A stretch of 64,000 bases of DNA from Nitratireductor sp. ZSWI3 (GTDB lineage Bacteria > Pseudomonadota > Alphaproteobacteria > Rhizobiales > Rhizobiaceae): contig NZ_JANKOF010000006.1 in assembly GCF_024655565.1 (NCBI RefSeq), forward strand, positions 43,388 to 107,387, given 5' to 3'. Every line of letters starts with the position of its first letter. The stretch's first letter is position 1. The position numbers and the translations under genes were made by a program. Positions 54,708 to 62,745 of this stretch are shown here, piece after piece. Below the pieces are notes generated by a model. It worked only from the letters and a program-made list of their open reading frames with translations. It was not told where the DNA came from and did no database searches.

Positions 54708-55938
54708 GCGGGAATGGGTGGCGCTGGCCCGGCTCTCCCAATATCCGCTGCTGCCGCTGTTCGACACCTGGCTGGTTACCGGCGGACGCGGCGCCGGCAA
54801 GACGCGGCTCGGCGCCGAATGGGTGAACGCGTTGGTGCGCGGCTTTCCGCCCTTCGCACGCGGCGGGCGCTATGGACGACTGGCGCTGGTGGGCGAAACC
54901 CTGGCCGATGTGCGCGAGGTGATGGTGGAGGGACCTTCAGGGATCGTTTCGATCTCACGCCGGCACAGGCCGCGCTTCGAGCCGAGCCGGCGGCGGCTGG
55001 TCTGGGACAATGGCGCGGTCGCGCAGATCTTTTCGGCGGAGGACCCCGACAGCCTGCGCGGTCCGCAATTCGACGCGGCCTGGTGCGACGAGGTGGGCAA
55101 GTGGCGGCACGTGGAGGCGACCTTTGACATGCTGCAATTCGGCCTGCGGCTGGGGCCTCGGCCGTTGCAGCTTCTGACCACGACGCCGCGGCCGATCCCG
55201 CTGATCCGACGGTTGATCGACGACCCGCTGGTGACCGTGACGCGGATGCGCACGGCGGAAAACGAACGCAATCTCGCGCAGGGTTTCCTGAGCATGATGG
55301 AACGCCGGTACGCCGGCACGAGGCTCGGACGGCAGGAACTCGACGGCGAGCTGATCGCCGATCGGCCGGACGCGCTGTGGACCCGGGCGATGCTGGAGAC
55401 GGCGCCGGCAGAGACGATGCCGGGCGCGCTCCGGCGGATCGTCGTGGCGGTGGACCCGCCGGCAGCCTCGCGCAGGACATCGGACGCCTGCGGGCTGGTG
55501 GTGGCGGGTGTCGATGCGGAAGGAAACGGGCTGGTGCTCCACGATGGCACGGTGAATGCGGCGAAGCCGCAGGAATGGGCGAGCCGGGCAGTCGCGCTCT
55601 ACCATCGTTTCGGCGCCGACTGCCTGGTGGCCGAGGTGAACCAGGGCGGCGACATGGTGGCGGCGGTGCTTGCCGCCGTTGACGCCCGCGTGCCGGTGAG
55701 GCCGGTGCGGGCGACGCGGGGCAAGTGGCTGCGCGCCGAACCGGTGGCGGCCCTCTACGAGCAGGGGCGTGTGCGCCATCTGGCGCGGTTCCCCGAGCTG
55801 GAGGACGAGATGTGCGATTTCGGCCTCGACGGGCTTTCCGGAGGACATTCGCCGGACCGGGTCGACGCGCTGGTCTGGGCGCTGACGGAGCTGATGCTCG
55901 GCAAACGGCACGAGCCGCGAATCCGGGATCTGGGCTGA
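54577..55938 (+). CDS. Terminase large subunit (GTA/HK97-like DNA packaging ATPase-nuclease)
   Basis: The motor that packages DNA into the capsid. Walker A is GGRGAGKTRLGAEW near residue 69, Walker B is FDAAWCDEVGKW near residue 166, and the coupling motif is LLTTTPRPIPLI. The C-terminal RNase-H-like nuclease has VAVDPPA near residue 291, an acidic residue in LVAEVNQGGD and DRVDALVWALTEL at the end. The start is uncertain. ATG at 54577 makes a 131-base overlap and its first 45 residues look unlike the family; GTG at 54718, just after the gp1 stop, would give 406 residues. The gene is intact downstream of the start. Confidence 0.9.
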   Translation: MKKWPPLWNASTPASSASPEILPASWRQKWAQRNLPRSLGAQIEREWVALARLSQYPLLPLFDTWLVTGGRGAGKTRLGAEWVNALVRGFPPFARGGRYGRLALVGETLADVREVMVEGPSGIVSISRRHRPRFEPSRRRLVWDNGAVAQIFSAEDPDSLRGPQFDAAWCDEVGKWRHVEATFDMLQFGLRLGPRPLQLLTTTPRPIPLIRRLIDDPLVTVTRMRTAENERNLAQGFLSMMERRYAGTRLGRQELDGELIADRPDALWTRAMLETAPAETMPGALRRIVVAVDPPAASRRTSDACGLVVAGVDAEGNGLVLHDGTVNAAKPQEWASRAVALYHRFGADCLVAEVNQGGDMVAAVLAAVDARVPVRPVRATRGKWLRAEPVAALYEQGRVRHLARFPELEDEMCDFGLDGLSGGHSPDRVDALVWALTELMLGKRHEPRIRDLG

Positions 55939-55982
55939 CCGACGGACAGCCCGGCAACGAAACTCACGATCGGGAAGACGAG

Positions 55983-57155
55983 ATGGCTTGGAATTGGCCC
56001 TGGGCACGGCGTCCGGCAGACGCCCGCATGTCCGTCGAAACGAAGCAGCTACGAGCCGGCGGGTTCGTTGCCCTGCACCGCGAGGCGGAGGCGCGCTGGT
56101 CGCGGCGCGATTATGCGGCGCTGGCACGCGAAGGCTTCATGAACAATCCCGTCGCGCACCGCTCGGTGCGGCTGGTGGCGGAGGCGGCGGCCGCCATTCC
56201 ATGGCTGCTCTATGAAGGGGGCGCCGAGCACGACACGCATGCCGTCCTGACGCTGCTCGAGCGGCCCAACCAGCGGCAGGCGGGCGGCAGCTTCATGGAG
56301 ATGCTCTACGGGCATCTCCTGATCTCCGGCAATGCCTATGTGCAGATGCTGGAAACGGGAACCGGCACACGCGAGCTGCACCTTCTGCGGCCCGACAGAG
56401 TGTCGGTGGTGGCCGATGAGGTGGGCTGGCCGGTGGCGCTCGACTACCGCGAGGGCAAGGCGCGTGAACGCGTTGCGCTGCAAGCCGGGGCGGGACTGCA
56501 GGTCGGGCTCTTCCACCCGCTCGACGACCATTACGGCTTCGCCCCCCTCGGCGCGGCGCTGATGGCCCTCGACACGCACAACCAGGCGGCGCGCTGGAAC
56601 AAGGCACTGCTCGACAATTCGGCCCGGCCCTCCGGCGCCCTGGTCTATGCACCGAAGGAAGGCGGCAACCTCTCCGACGACCAGTTCGACCGGCTGAAGG
56701 CCGAGCTGGAGCAGGGCTATGCCGGCGCCGCCCGGGCCGGGCGGCCGCTGCTTCTGGAAGGCGGGCTCGACTGGAAGGCGATGAGCCTGTCGCCGAAGGA
56801 CATGGACTTCATGGAAGCGAAGAACGGGGCGGCCCGCGACGTGGCACTGGCGCTCGGCGTGCCGCCAATGCTGCTCGGCATCCCCGGCGACAACACCTAT
56901 GCCAATTACCAGGAGGCGCACCGGGCTTTCTACCGATTGACGGTGTTGCCACTGGTGGGGAGGGTCGCCAAGGAACTCTCGGCCTGGCTGCAGCCCGTGT
57001 TCGGCGGAAACCTGAGGCTCTGGTACGACGCCGACGGGATCGAGGGCCTGGTCGCCGAGCGCGACGCGCTGTGGAAGCGCGTCGGTGCGGCGGATTTCCT
57101 CAGCGAGGATGAGAAGCGCCAGGCGGTGGGCTATGCGCCGCGGGGCGAGGGGTAG
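55983..57155 (+). CDS. Phage/GTA portal protein (HK97 family)
   Basis: A 390-residue portal protein that forms the DNA gate at one capsid vertex. Family traits are NNPVAHRSVRLVAEAAAAIPW near residue 55, HLLISGNAYVQM near residue 105, WNKALLDNSARPSGAL near residue 205, and GVPPMLLGIPGDNTYANYQE near residue 297. ATG at 55983 follows GGAAGACGAG. Normal length for the GTA gp3 family. Confidence 0.92.
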   Translation: MAWNWPWARRPADARMSVETKQLRAGGFVALHREAEARWSRRDYAALAREGFMNNPVAHRSVRLVAEAAAAIPWLLYEGGAEHDTHAVLTLLERPNQRQAGGSFMEMLYGHLLISGNAYVQMLETGTGTRELHLLRPDRVSVVADEVGWPVALDYREGKARERVALQAGAGLQVGLFHPLDDHYGFAPLGAALMALDTHNQAARWNKALLDNSARPSGALVYAPKEGGNLSDDQFDRLKAELEQGYAGAARAGRPLLLEGGLDWKAMSLSPKDMDFMEAKNGAARDVALALGVPPMLLGIPGDNTYANYQEAHRAFYRLTVLPLVGRVAKELSAWLQPVFGGNLRLWYDADGIEGLVAERDALWKRVGAADFLSEDEKRQAVGYAPRGEG

Positions 57156-57164
57156 AACCCGATC

Positions 57165-57866
57165 ATGCCTGACTCCGCGATCCTTGCCGCACGCCTCCGC
57201 GCTGAGGCGGCTTGGTTCCGTTTCCTGGCTGCCGCCGGACGGTTCGAACGGGCGCTGAAATACAACCCCAATTGGCATTTGCAGCAGCGTGTGCCGGCGG
57301 GCAGGACCGATGGCGGGCGGTGGACGGGCGGGGCAGGACTGCCCGTCCTTCCGGTCGGCGGGCGGGGACGGCGCATCGGGCAGTTGCGCCGGCGTTACCC
57401 CACGGCATCGCTCGCCGAGATCACGCGGCTGGAGGTCGCGGCAAGCCAAGCGCGCTATCATGCAAACCGTGTGCGGCGGCTCGATCCGAACTGGCGCGGG
57501 CCGACAAGTGTAACGGCAACGATCCGGGGCGAAACAGAACATTTGGAGGCCGTCGCGCGCGCGGCGCAGGAACGCTACGAGCACCTGACGCGGGGCGCCA
57601 TTCCTGATTTCAATCACTTCTGGAGCGCCAATCGGCTGACCAAGGAACTTTACCGACATGGCTACCGGCTGGACAGACCGGCAAAAGGCAATGGCTGGAT
57701 TTACAAGAACCGAGGGACCGGTGAGGAGGTGCGCATTATGGCGAGGCCGGCGCGAAGTTCTCGCACAGAGCCTGACGCGAAACACTTGTTTCGATACTAC
57801 TACAGGTATAGATCGGGAAAAGACCAGAAAGAACGCCAACATGTTCCCATCCCGGATGCTGAATGA
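57165..57866 (+). CDS. Toxin-like cargo protein inserted in the GTA cluster
   Basis: A 233-residue basic protein of no family I can name. The N-terminal third has a motif (QRVPAGRTDGGRWTGG, near residue 41) that I associate with pre-toxin parts of rhizobial phage-linked proteins. The C-terminal 80 residues, with RLTKELYRHGYRLDRPAKGN, then GWIYKNRGTGEEVRIMARP and a Tyr/Arg-rich YYYRYR before KERQHVPIP, look like a separate small module with a nuclease-like charge pattern. It starts 10 bases after the portal stop and is followed 12 bases later by a small acidic gene. Toxin function is inferred from this architecture only. Confidence 0.55.
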   Translation: MPDSAILAARLRAEAAWFRFLAAAGRFERALKYNPNWHLQQRVPAGRTDGGRWTGGAGLPVLPVGGRGRRIGQLRRRYPTASLAEITRLEVAASQARYHANRVRRLDPNWRGPTSVTATIRGETEHLEAVARAAQERYEHLTRGAIPDFNHFWSANRLTKELYRHGYRLDRPAKGNGWIYKNRGTGEEVRIMARPARSSRTEPDAKHLFRYYYRYRSGKDQKERQHVPIPDAE

Positions 57867-57878
57867 CAGGAGTGTCTG

Positions 57879-58286
57879 ATGACAGCACTTGGCGAGATTG
57901 AGCAGAGGATACTGTCTGAGCTCGAAGAAGCGTGGGAGAACAATGTCTGCAGCCTGATGAACACGGTATACGATCCCTCTTCGAGCGCCGATCTGACAGA
58001 ATTCTGCGATGCCTCCCGCTCCCTGTATGAGAGGGGGCTTGTGAGAGTGACGATGGATATGCCTGGCCGCTCTCTGGAATTGCCCGAGAGCGAGGAGCGC
58101 GCATTGCTGCGATCGCTCGAGAGCTGGTTTGGGGCGCTGGATGAGGACGGCCAATGGGGCTATGGCGAAGAGCATTCAGCGGTGGATGCGCCGGTACCGC
58201 AATTGCTGGCAACGGAGGAGGGGCATGAATTGGCGTTTCAGTTGCTCGAGAGGCGCGGTTACCAGTGGTGGACACACGGCGACTGA
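57879..58286 (+). CDS. Immunity-like small acidic protein
   Basis: A 135-residue acidic protein (many Glu and Asp: RILSELEEAWENN at the N-terminus, LESWFGALDEDGQWGYGEEH in the middle). It has no signal peptide, so it is cytoplasmic. ATG at 57879 has a perfect AGGAG at the right distance. Its basic partner upstream, the 12-base gap and the terminator after it suit a toxin/immunity pair. No family is recognised, and a structural role in the particle is the alternative. Confidence 0.55.
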   Translation: MTALGEIEQRILSELEEAWENNVCSLMNTVYDPSSSADLTEFCDASRSLYERGLVRVTMDMPGRSLELPESEERALLRSLESWFGALDEDGQWGYGEEHSAVDAPVPQLLATEEGHELAFQLLERRGYQWWTHGD

Positions 58287-58382
58287 GCGTACAATGCTTG
58301 TCGAAGCCGAGGCTTCCACCTATCTACAGCCTATCCGGGAAACAATTGAAGACAGGCCACCGGCCGAAACGGACGCCTCCAT

Positions 58383-58406
58383 GCCGCCCTTGTGGCGGCT
58401 TTTTTT
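58383..58406 (+). terminator. Intrinsic terminator inside the GTA cluster
   Basis: GCCGCC (58383-58388) pairs with GGCGGC (58394-58399) around CTTGT and is followed by seven T residues. It lies after the cargo pair and 31 bases before the next GTA gene, so it should limit read-through to the structural genes. Confidence 0.85.
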
Positions 58407-58436
58407 GTACCGGGCGTCGATGACAGGACATCCGAC

Positions 58437-58796
58437 ATGACGGACATTTCCGAGGCGGGCTGGATATGGCTCGCCAAGGGGATCGGCGCGATCGCGGGAT
58501 CGGCCGTCTCCATCGCCTATATCCTGCCGAAACACCGGCGCGAGGCGGCGATCCGGTTCGCCGTGGGTGTGGTGTGCGGCATGGTGTTCGGCGGCGCGAC
58601 GGGGTTGAAACTCGCCGAGCAGCTCGGCTTGACCAACGAGCTCGGCGCGGCCGAAACCATGCTGATGGGCGCCGCGGTGGCCAGCTTGTGCGCCTGGAGC
58701 GCGATCGGTCTCGCGCTGCGCTATTTCCACACGCGTCCGGCCAGCCGCCTGCCAGGCGCACCGAAATTCGACTTCCCCGACCAGAAAGGACGCTAG
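58437..58796 (+). CDS. DUF6107-like small membrane protein of the GTA cluster
   Basis: A 119-residue protein with two or three hydrophobic segments (LAKGIGAIAGSAVSIAYILP near residue 12, RFAVGVVCGMVFGGATG near residue 40, MLMGAAVASLCAWSAIGLAL near residue 75). A small membrane gene between portal and protease is usual in Rhizobiales GTA loci as I recall; a holin-like role is possible but unproved. The ATG at 58437 follows AGGA; an upstream in-frame start lies in the terminator and is rejected. Confidence 0.7.
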   Translation: MTDISEAGWIWLAKGIGAIAGSAVSIAYILPKHRREAAIRFAVGVVCGMVFGGATGLKLAEQLGLTNELGAAETMLMGAAVASLCAWSAIGLALRYFHTRPASRLPGAPKFDFPDQKGR

Positions 58797-58800
58797 AGCC

Positions 58801-59490
58801 ATGCAGGCGCAGAACGCCCCGGCGCCGGACGAGCGCAAATATGCCGGCCTCGACATCGAGAAGGTCGAGGCGGACGGGACCTTTTCGGGCTATGCCAGCC
58901 TGTTCGGCCGGATCGATCTCGGCCGCGACGCGGTGGAACACGGAGCCTTTGCCGCATCGCTCCAAAAGCGTGGGGCGCAGGGAATCCGCATGCTGTTCCA
59001 GCACGACCCGAACCTGCCCATCGGCAGCTGGGAAGAGATACGCGAGGACACGCGCGGGCTCTTCGTGCGCGGGCGGCTGGCGCTCGGCGCGGCAAAGGCG
59101 CGCGAGGTCTGGCAATTGATGCGCGACCGCGCGCTCGACGGTCTTTCGATCGGCTTCCGCACGGTGCGCGCGAGAACGGAGGCGAAGACCGGGGTACGCC
59201 GCATCCTGGAAGCCGACCTTTGGGAAATCTCCGTCGTCACCTTTCCCATGCTGCCGGAGGCGCGTGTGGAGACGGTGAAGGCAGAGGAACGATGCACGCC
59301 GCTGCCCACGGCGCGCGAATTCGAGCGTTGGCTGACGCGGGATGCCGGCCTGACGCGGCGCGAGGCCCGGGTGGTGATCGCCAAGGGCTTTGGCGCCTTG
59401 ATGCGCGAGCGGGACGCCGCGTGGGGCTCCGACGGGCAGCTGGAAGCGGTGATCCGCCAGGCGGCCCGCATGTTCAACGACAGGGATTGA
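58801..59490 (+). CDS. HK97-family prohead protease
   Basis: A 229-residue protease that trims capsid proteins during head maturation. Conserved parts are FSGYASLFGRIDLGRDAVEHGAF near residue 30, MLFQHDPNLPIGSW (catalytic His) near residue 64, and LDGLSIGFRTV (Ser) near residue 117. The ATG at 58801 opens four bases after the previous stop. The C-terminal third (PTAREFERWLTRDAGLTRRE) is a variable tail. Confidence 0.9.
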   Translation: MQAQNAPAPDERKYAGLDIEKVEADGTFSGYASLFGRIDLGRDAVEHGAFAASLQKRGAQGIRMLFQHDPNLPIGSWEEIREDTRGLFVRGRLALGAAKAREVWQLMRDRALDGLSIGFRTVRARTEAKTGVRRILEADLWEISVVTFPMLPEARVETVKAEERCTPLPTAREFERWLTRDAGLTRREARVVIAKGFGALMRERDAAWGSDGQLEAVIRQAARMFNDRD

Positions 59491-59494
59491 AGAG

Positions 59495-59572
59495 ATGACG
59501 GCAATGACGGCAGGGCCTGCGCCGGAGGTGAAATCGGCGCTCGACGGGCGACCTGATGGGCGCTTTCCATGA
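59495..59572 (+). pseudogene. Frameshifted N-terminal piece of the major capsid gene
   Basis: An ATG at 59495, next to a weak GGGA site, opens a frame reading MTAMTAGPAPEVKSALDG and then hits TGA at 59570. VKSALDG is how GTA capsid N-termini look. The capsid reading frame (DLMGAFHEFM) continues in the +1 frame after CTC GAC GGG C (the extra C near 59549). Deleting one base there would fuse the two parts into one longer capsid N-terminus. Either a real frameshift or a sequencing error. Confidence 0.5.
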
Positions 59573-60749
59573 ATTCATGCATTCGTTCGAGGCATTCAAG
59601 GAAGCCAACAACGAAAAGCTGCGCCAGATCGAAAAACGCGGCGCGGATCCGGTGACGGAAGAGAAGGTGGAGCGGATCTCCCGCTCGCTGGATGAGCAGA
59701 AGCAGGTGATCGACCGGCTGGCGCTGAACAGGTCGCGGCCGGCGCTGGGGCGCGGGGCCGCAGGCTCGCTCGTTTCATTCGAACGCAAGCAGGCCTTCGA
59801 GGCCTATATGCGTTCGGGCGACGAGCGCGGCCTGAGGACGCTGGAAGAGAAGGCGATGTCCTACGGCTCCAGCCCCGACGGCGGCTATCTGGTGCCCGAG
59901 GAGATGGAAGCGGCGATCGGCGCCCGGCTTGCCGATCTCTCTCCCATCCGTTCCATCGCTTCGGTTCGGCAGGTGTCGAGCGCGATCCTGAAGAAACCCT
60001 TCGCCATCAGCGGTCCGGCGGTCGGCTGGGTGGCCGAGACCGCGGCCCGCCCGGAGACGGCAACCGGCACGCTGGATGAGCTGCAGTTCCCGACGGCGGA
60101 GCTCTATGCCATGCCGGCGGCGACGGCGGCCCTGCTCGACGACAGCGTGGTCGATCTCGACCAGTGGATCGCCGGCGAGGTGGAAACCGCCTTTGCCGAG
60201 CAGGAGGGCGCCGCCTTCGTCGACGGCGACGGGACGAACAAGCCGAAGGGTTTCCTGAGCTACACGCAGGTGGCGGACGGAAGCTGGACCTGGGGCGCGG
60301 TCGGCTACAACGTCACGGGCGCCAGCGGCGCCTTGCCGGCGACGGATGCGTCCGACGTGCTGGTCGATCTCGTCTATGCGTTGAAAGCCGGCTACCGGCA
60401 GAACGCGACCTGGGTAATGAACCGCAGGACGCAGGCCGCGCTGCGCAAGCTGAAGGACGCCGACGGAAACTACATATGGCAGCCGCCGGCGGCTGCCGGC
60501 AGCCGCGCCATGCTGATGGGTTTTCCGCTGGTGGAGGCGGAGGACATGCCCGACATCGGTGCCGATACGACGCCGATCGCCTTCGGGGACTTCCGCCGGT
60601 TCTACCTGGTCGTCGATCGCATGGGGGTGCGCGTTCTGCGTGACCCGTATTCGGCAAAGCCCTACGTGCTGTTCTACACGACCAAGCGCGTCGGCGGTGG
60701 CATCCAGGACTTCGAGGCGGCGAAGCTTCTGAAGTTCGGCACGGCGTAG
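59556..60749 (+). CDS. Major capsid protein (HK97/GTA family)
   Basis: A 397-residue HK97-fold coat protein. The N-terminal helix (HEFMHSFEAFKEANNEKLRQ, then DEQKQVIDRLAL) is the scaffold delta domain removed by the protease. The mature part begins near residue 95 with MSYGSSPDGGYLVPEEMEA and includes AAFVDGDGTNKPKGFLSYTQ and NRRTQAALRKLKD. The first about 20 residues of the ancestral protein seem to be lost to an upstream frameshift, so translation would need the internal ATG at 59556, which has a poor ribosome site. Confidence 0.9.
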   Translation: MGAFHEFMHSFEAFKEANNEKLRQIEKRGADPVTEEKVERISRSLDEQKQVIDRLALNRSRPALGRGAAGSLVSFERKQAFEAYMRSGDERGLRTLEEKAMSYGSSPDGGYLVPEEMEAAIGARLADLSPIRSIASVRQVSSAILKKPFAISGPAVGWVAETAARPETATGTLDELQFPTAELYAMPAATAALLDDSVVDLDQWIAGEVETAFAEQEGAAFVDGDGTNKPKGFLSYTQVADGSWTWGAVGYNVTGASGALPATDASDVLVDLVYALKAGYRQNATWVMNRRTQAALRKLKDADGNYIWQPPAAAGSRAMLMGFPLVEAEDMPDIGADTTPIAFGDFRRFYLVVDRMGVRVLRDPYSAKPYVLFYTTKRVGGGIQDFEAAKLLKFGTA

Positions 60750-60775
60750 CATCGGCCTTGATGTGATTGCGCGAC

Positions 60776-60808
60776 GGCGGCGCCGGCGTTCTGCCGGTGC
60801 CGCCTTTT
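60776..60808 (+). terminator. Attenuating hairpin after the capsid gene
   Basis: GGCGGCGCCGGC (60776-60787) pairs with GCCGGTGCCGCC (60793-60804), with one G-T pair and a GTTCT loop, then four T residues. It can partly stop transcription after the abundant capsid gene and reduce the tail genes. Confidence 0.75.
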
Positions 60809-60833
60809 CCTTCCCGAACGACAGGTCTCATCC

Positions 60834-61403
60834 ATGACGCTTTTTCGAACGGTCGACCCCGCGGTCGAGCCGCTGACGCTTGCCGAGGCGAAGGCACATC
60901 TGAGGATCGATCACGCGAGCGAGGACGATCTGCTCGGCGGTCTTCTGCGTGCCGCGCGCCAGGAGGTGGAAAAGGCCACCGGCCAGGCGCTCATCGAGCA
61001 GGCCTGGCGGCTGGTGCTCGACGACTGGCCGGAAACCGCGACGGTTCTGCTGCGCCGCACGCCCGTGCGCAGCGTCCTGTCGGTGACGGTTTTCGACGCG
61101 GACGGAGCAGGATCGGTGCTCGATCCCGCAGATTATCAACTGGATGCGGTGTCGACCCCGGCAAGGCTGCTTCTTGGCAATCGGCCCGGCGTGGGACGGG
61201 CGTTGAACGGCATCGAGATCGACTTCACGGCCGGCTACGGCGAGGCCGGGGCGGATGTCCCGGACCTGCTGAAGCGGGCGATCCTGCTGCTCGTTGCCCA
61301 CTGGTACGAATTTCGCGTGGGCTATGGCGCGGCCGACCAGCCGGTGTCGTTGCCGGAAGGCTACCGTCGGCTGATCAGCACCTTCAGGACAACGAGGCTG
61401 TGA
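60834..61403 (+). CDS. Head-tail connector protein (gp6-like)
   Basis: A 189-residue protein of the phage gp6/GTA connector group that joins portal to tail. It has EPLTLAEAKAHLRIDH near residue 10, EVEKATGQALIEQAWRLVLDDW near residue 43, and GYGEAGADVPDLLKRAILLLVAHWYE near residue 134. The last base of its stop is the first base of the next ATG. Confidence 0.87.
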   Translation: MTLFRTVDPAVEPLTLAEAKAHLRIDHASEDDLLGGLLRAARQEVEKATGQALIEQAWRLVLDDWPETATVLLRRTPVRSVLSVTVFDADGAGSVLDPADYQLDAVSTPARLLLGNRPGVGRALNGIEIDFTAGYGEAGADVPDLLKRAILLLVAHWYEFRVGYGAADQPVSLPEGYRRLISTFRTTRL

Positions 61404-61738
61404 TGCGCATCGAGTTCATCGATCCGGGCGCCTTGCGCAGCGAAATGCACCTCGAGGCGCCGACCGCGATACCGGACGGAACGGGCGGTCACGGGGAAAG
61501 CTGGTCGGAGATCGCCACGCTGTTCGCCCGCATCGAGCCGTTAAGCGCATCCGCCCGGTTCGGCGCCGGGCAGGACCACCAAACCGTGACACACCGCATC
61601 ACGCTGCGCTTCCGCGACGATATCGAGAGCGGCATGCGCCTGGTGCGGCAGGGGCGGATCTTCTCCATCCTCCACATCCACGATCCCGACGAGACGGGAC
61701 GCTATTTGCAGTGCCGGGCGCGCGAGGAAGGCCGATGA
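61403..61738 (+). CDS. Phage head-tail adaptor (head closure protein)
   Basis: A 111-residue head closure protein. It has WSEIATLFARIEPLSASARF near residue 36 and RITLRFRDDIESGMRLVRQG near residue 68, then FSILHIHDPDETGRYLQC. It starts on the connector stop and overlaps the next small gene through ATGA. Confidence 0.87.
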   Translation: MRIEFIDPGALRSEMHLEAPTAIPDGTGGHGESWSEIATLFARIEPLSASARFGAGQDHQTVTHRITLRFRDDIESGMRLVRQGRIFSILHIHDPDETGRYLQCRAREEGR

Positions 61739-61911
61739 AGATCACCCTGCAGACAACCCTCGACGGGATGGTGCGCACGCTGCGCCTGATGGCCCATCAG
61801 GCGGCGGAAGACGCTGAGCGCCGGCGCATGAGCGATCGCCGCAAGCGGCACACCGCGGACGGGCTCGAAAACGGCAGGAAGGACAGCAGCGATGACCCTC
61901 GCCACGCTTGA
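61735..61911 (+). CDS. Small helical protein of the GTA tail region
   Basis: A 58-residue basic protein (MKITLQTTLDGMVRTLRLMA, then HQAAEDAERRRMSDRRKR). It overlaps the adaptor by four bases and the DUF3168 gene by 20 bases. Tight packing and an ATGA start support a real gene. The function is unknown; its charge suggests an assembly factor. Confidence 0.55.
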   Translation: MKITLQTTLDGMVRTLRLMAHQAAEDAERRRMSDRRKRHTADGLENGRKDSSDDPRHA

Positions 61912-62302
61912 ACTTCAGCGGGCCGTGTTCGCTGCACTTGCCGCCGACACGGCGTTGATCGCGGCACTGGGCGGGCCGAAGATCCACGACCTGACGCCCG
62001 TGCGGACGGCCTATCCCTACATCACCTTCGGGCCGGCGAGCATGCATGACTGGAGCACCGACAGCGATGACGGCAGCGAGCACTTTTTCACGCTGAATGT
62101 CTGGTCGAACGCGAAAAAGGCCAAGGCCGAAGCGCTGCTGCTGATGGAGCGCGTCGACGAGGTGCTGCACGATGCGGCGCTGGCGCTCGACGGCTTTCGC
62201 CTCGTCAATCTGCGGCGGGAGGCTTTCGAGATCCGTTTCGACGAGGATCTCGGCGTGCATCACGGGCTGATGCGCTTCCGTGCCGTGATCGAAACCGACT
62301 GA
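61892..62302 (+). CDS. DUF3168 tail-completion protein
   Basis: A 136-residue protein of the DUF3168 family, the neck or tail-terminator position in GTA/phage tails. It has LELQRAVFAALAADTALIAA near the start, SDDGSEHFFTLNVWSNAKKA near residue 48, and NLRREAFEIRFDEDLGVHHG near residue 106. ATG at 61892. Confidence 0.87.
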   Translation: MTLATLELQRAVFAALAADTALIAALGGPKIHDLTPVRTAYPYITFGPASMHDWSTDSDDGSEHFFTLNVWSNAKKAKAEALLLMERVDEVLHDAALALDGFRLVNLRREAFEIRFDEDLGVHHGLMRFRAVIETD

Positions 62303-62328
62303 GATCCATAGAGTCCAGGAGACCCTCG

Positions 62329-62745
62329 ATGGTGGCCAAGAAAGGCAAGGACCTGCTCTTGAAGCTCGATGCGAGCGGAGCGGGGAGTTTTACGACGGTG
62401 GCGGGGCTGCGCGCCAAGCGCCTCGCCTTCAACAGCGAGACGGTGGATGTCACCGATGCGGATTCGGCGGGCCGCTGGCGTGAGCTGCTGGCCGGCAGCG
62501 CCGTGCAGCGTGCGGCGTTGAGCGGCTCGGGCATCTTCAAGGACAGCGCCTCCGATGAGGCGATCCGGGCGGTCTTCTTCGCCGGCGACATCGTCGACTG
62601 GCAGGTGGCGATCCCCGATTTCGGCACGATCCAAGGGCCGTTCCAGATCACGGCCCTCGAATATGGCGGCAACCACGATGGCGAGATGACCTTCGAGGTC
62701 GCGCTGGAATCGGCCGGCCTCGTCAGCTTCGCGGCGGCACCGTGA
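62329..62745 (+). CDS. Major tail protein, TP901-1 family
   Basis: A 138-residue tail tube protein. KKGKDLLLKLDASGAGSFTT at the start, SETVDVTDADSAGRWRELLAG near residue 36, and FQITALEYGGNHDGEMTFEV near residue 105 are typical of the GTA gp9/TP901-1 family. It forms the tail tube that the tape measure spans. It overlaps gp10 by four bases. Confidence 0.92.
   Translation: MVAKKGKDLLLKLDASGAGSFTTVAGLRAKRLAFNSETVDVTDADSAGRWRELLAGSAVQRAALSGSGIFKDSASDEAIRAVFFAGDIVDWQVAIPDFGTIQGPFQITALEYGGNHDGEMTFEVALESAGLVSFAAAP

Noticed and set aside
56049..58175. 708-codon minus-strand frame across the portal and toxin-like genes
   Set aside because: It spans two plus-strand genes with good ribosome sites and shows no domain of its own.
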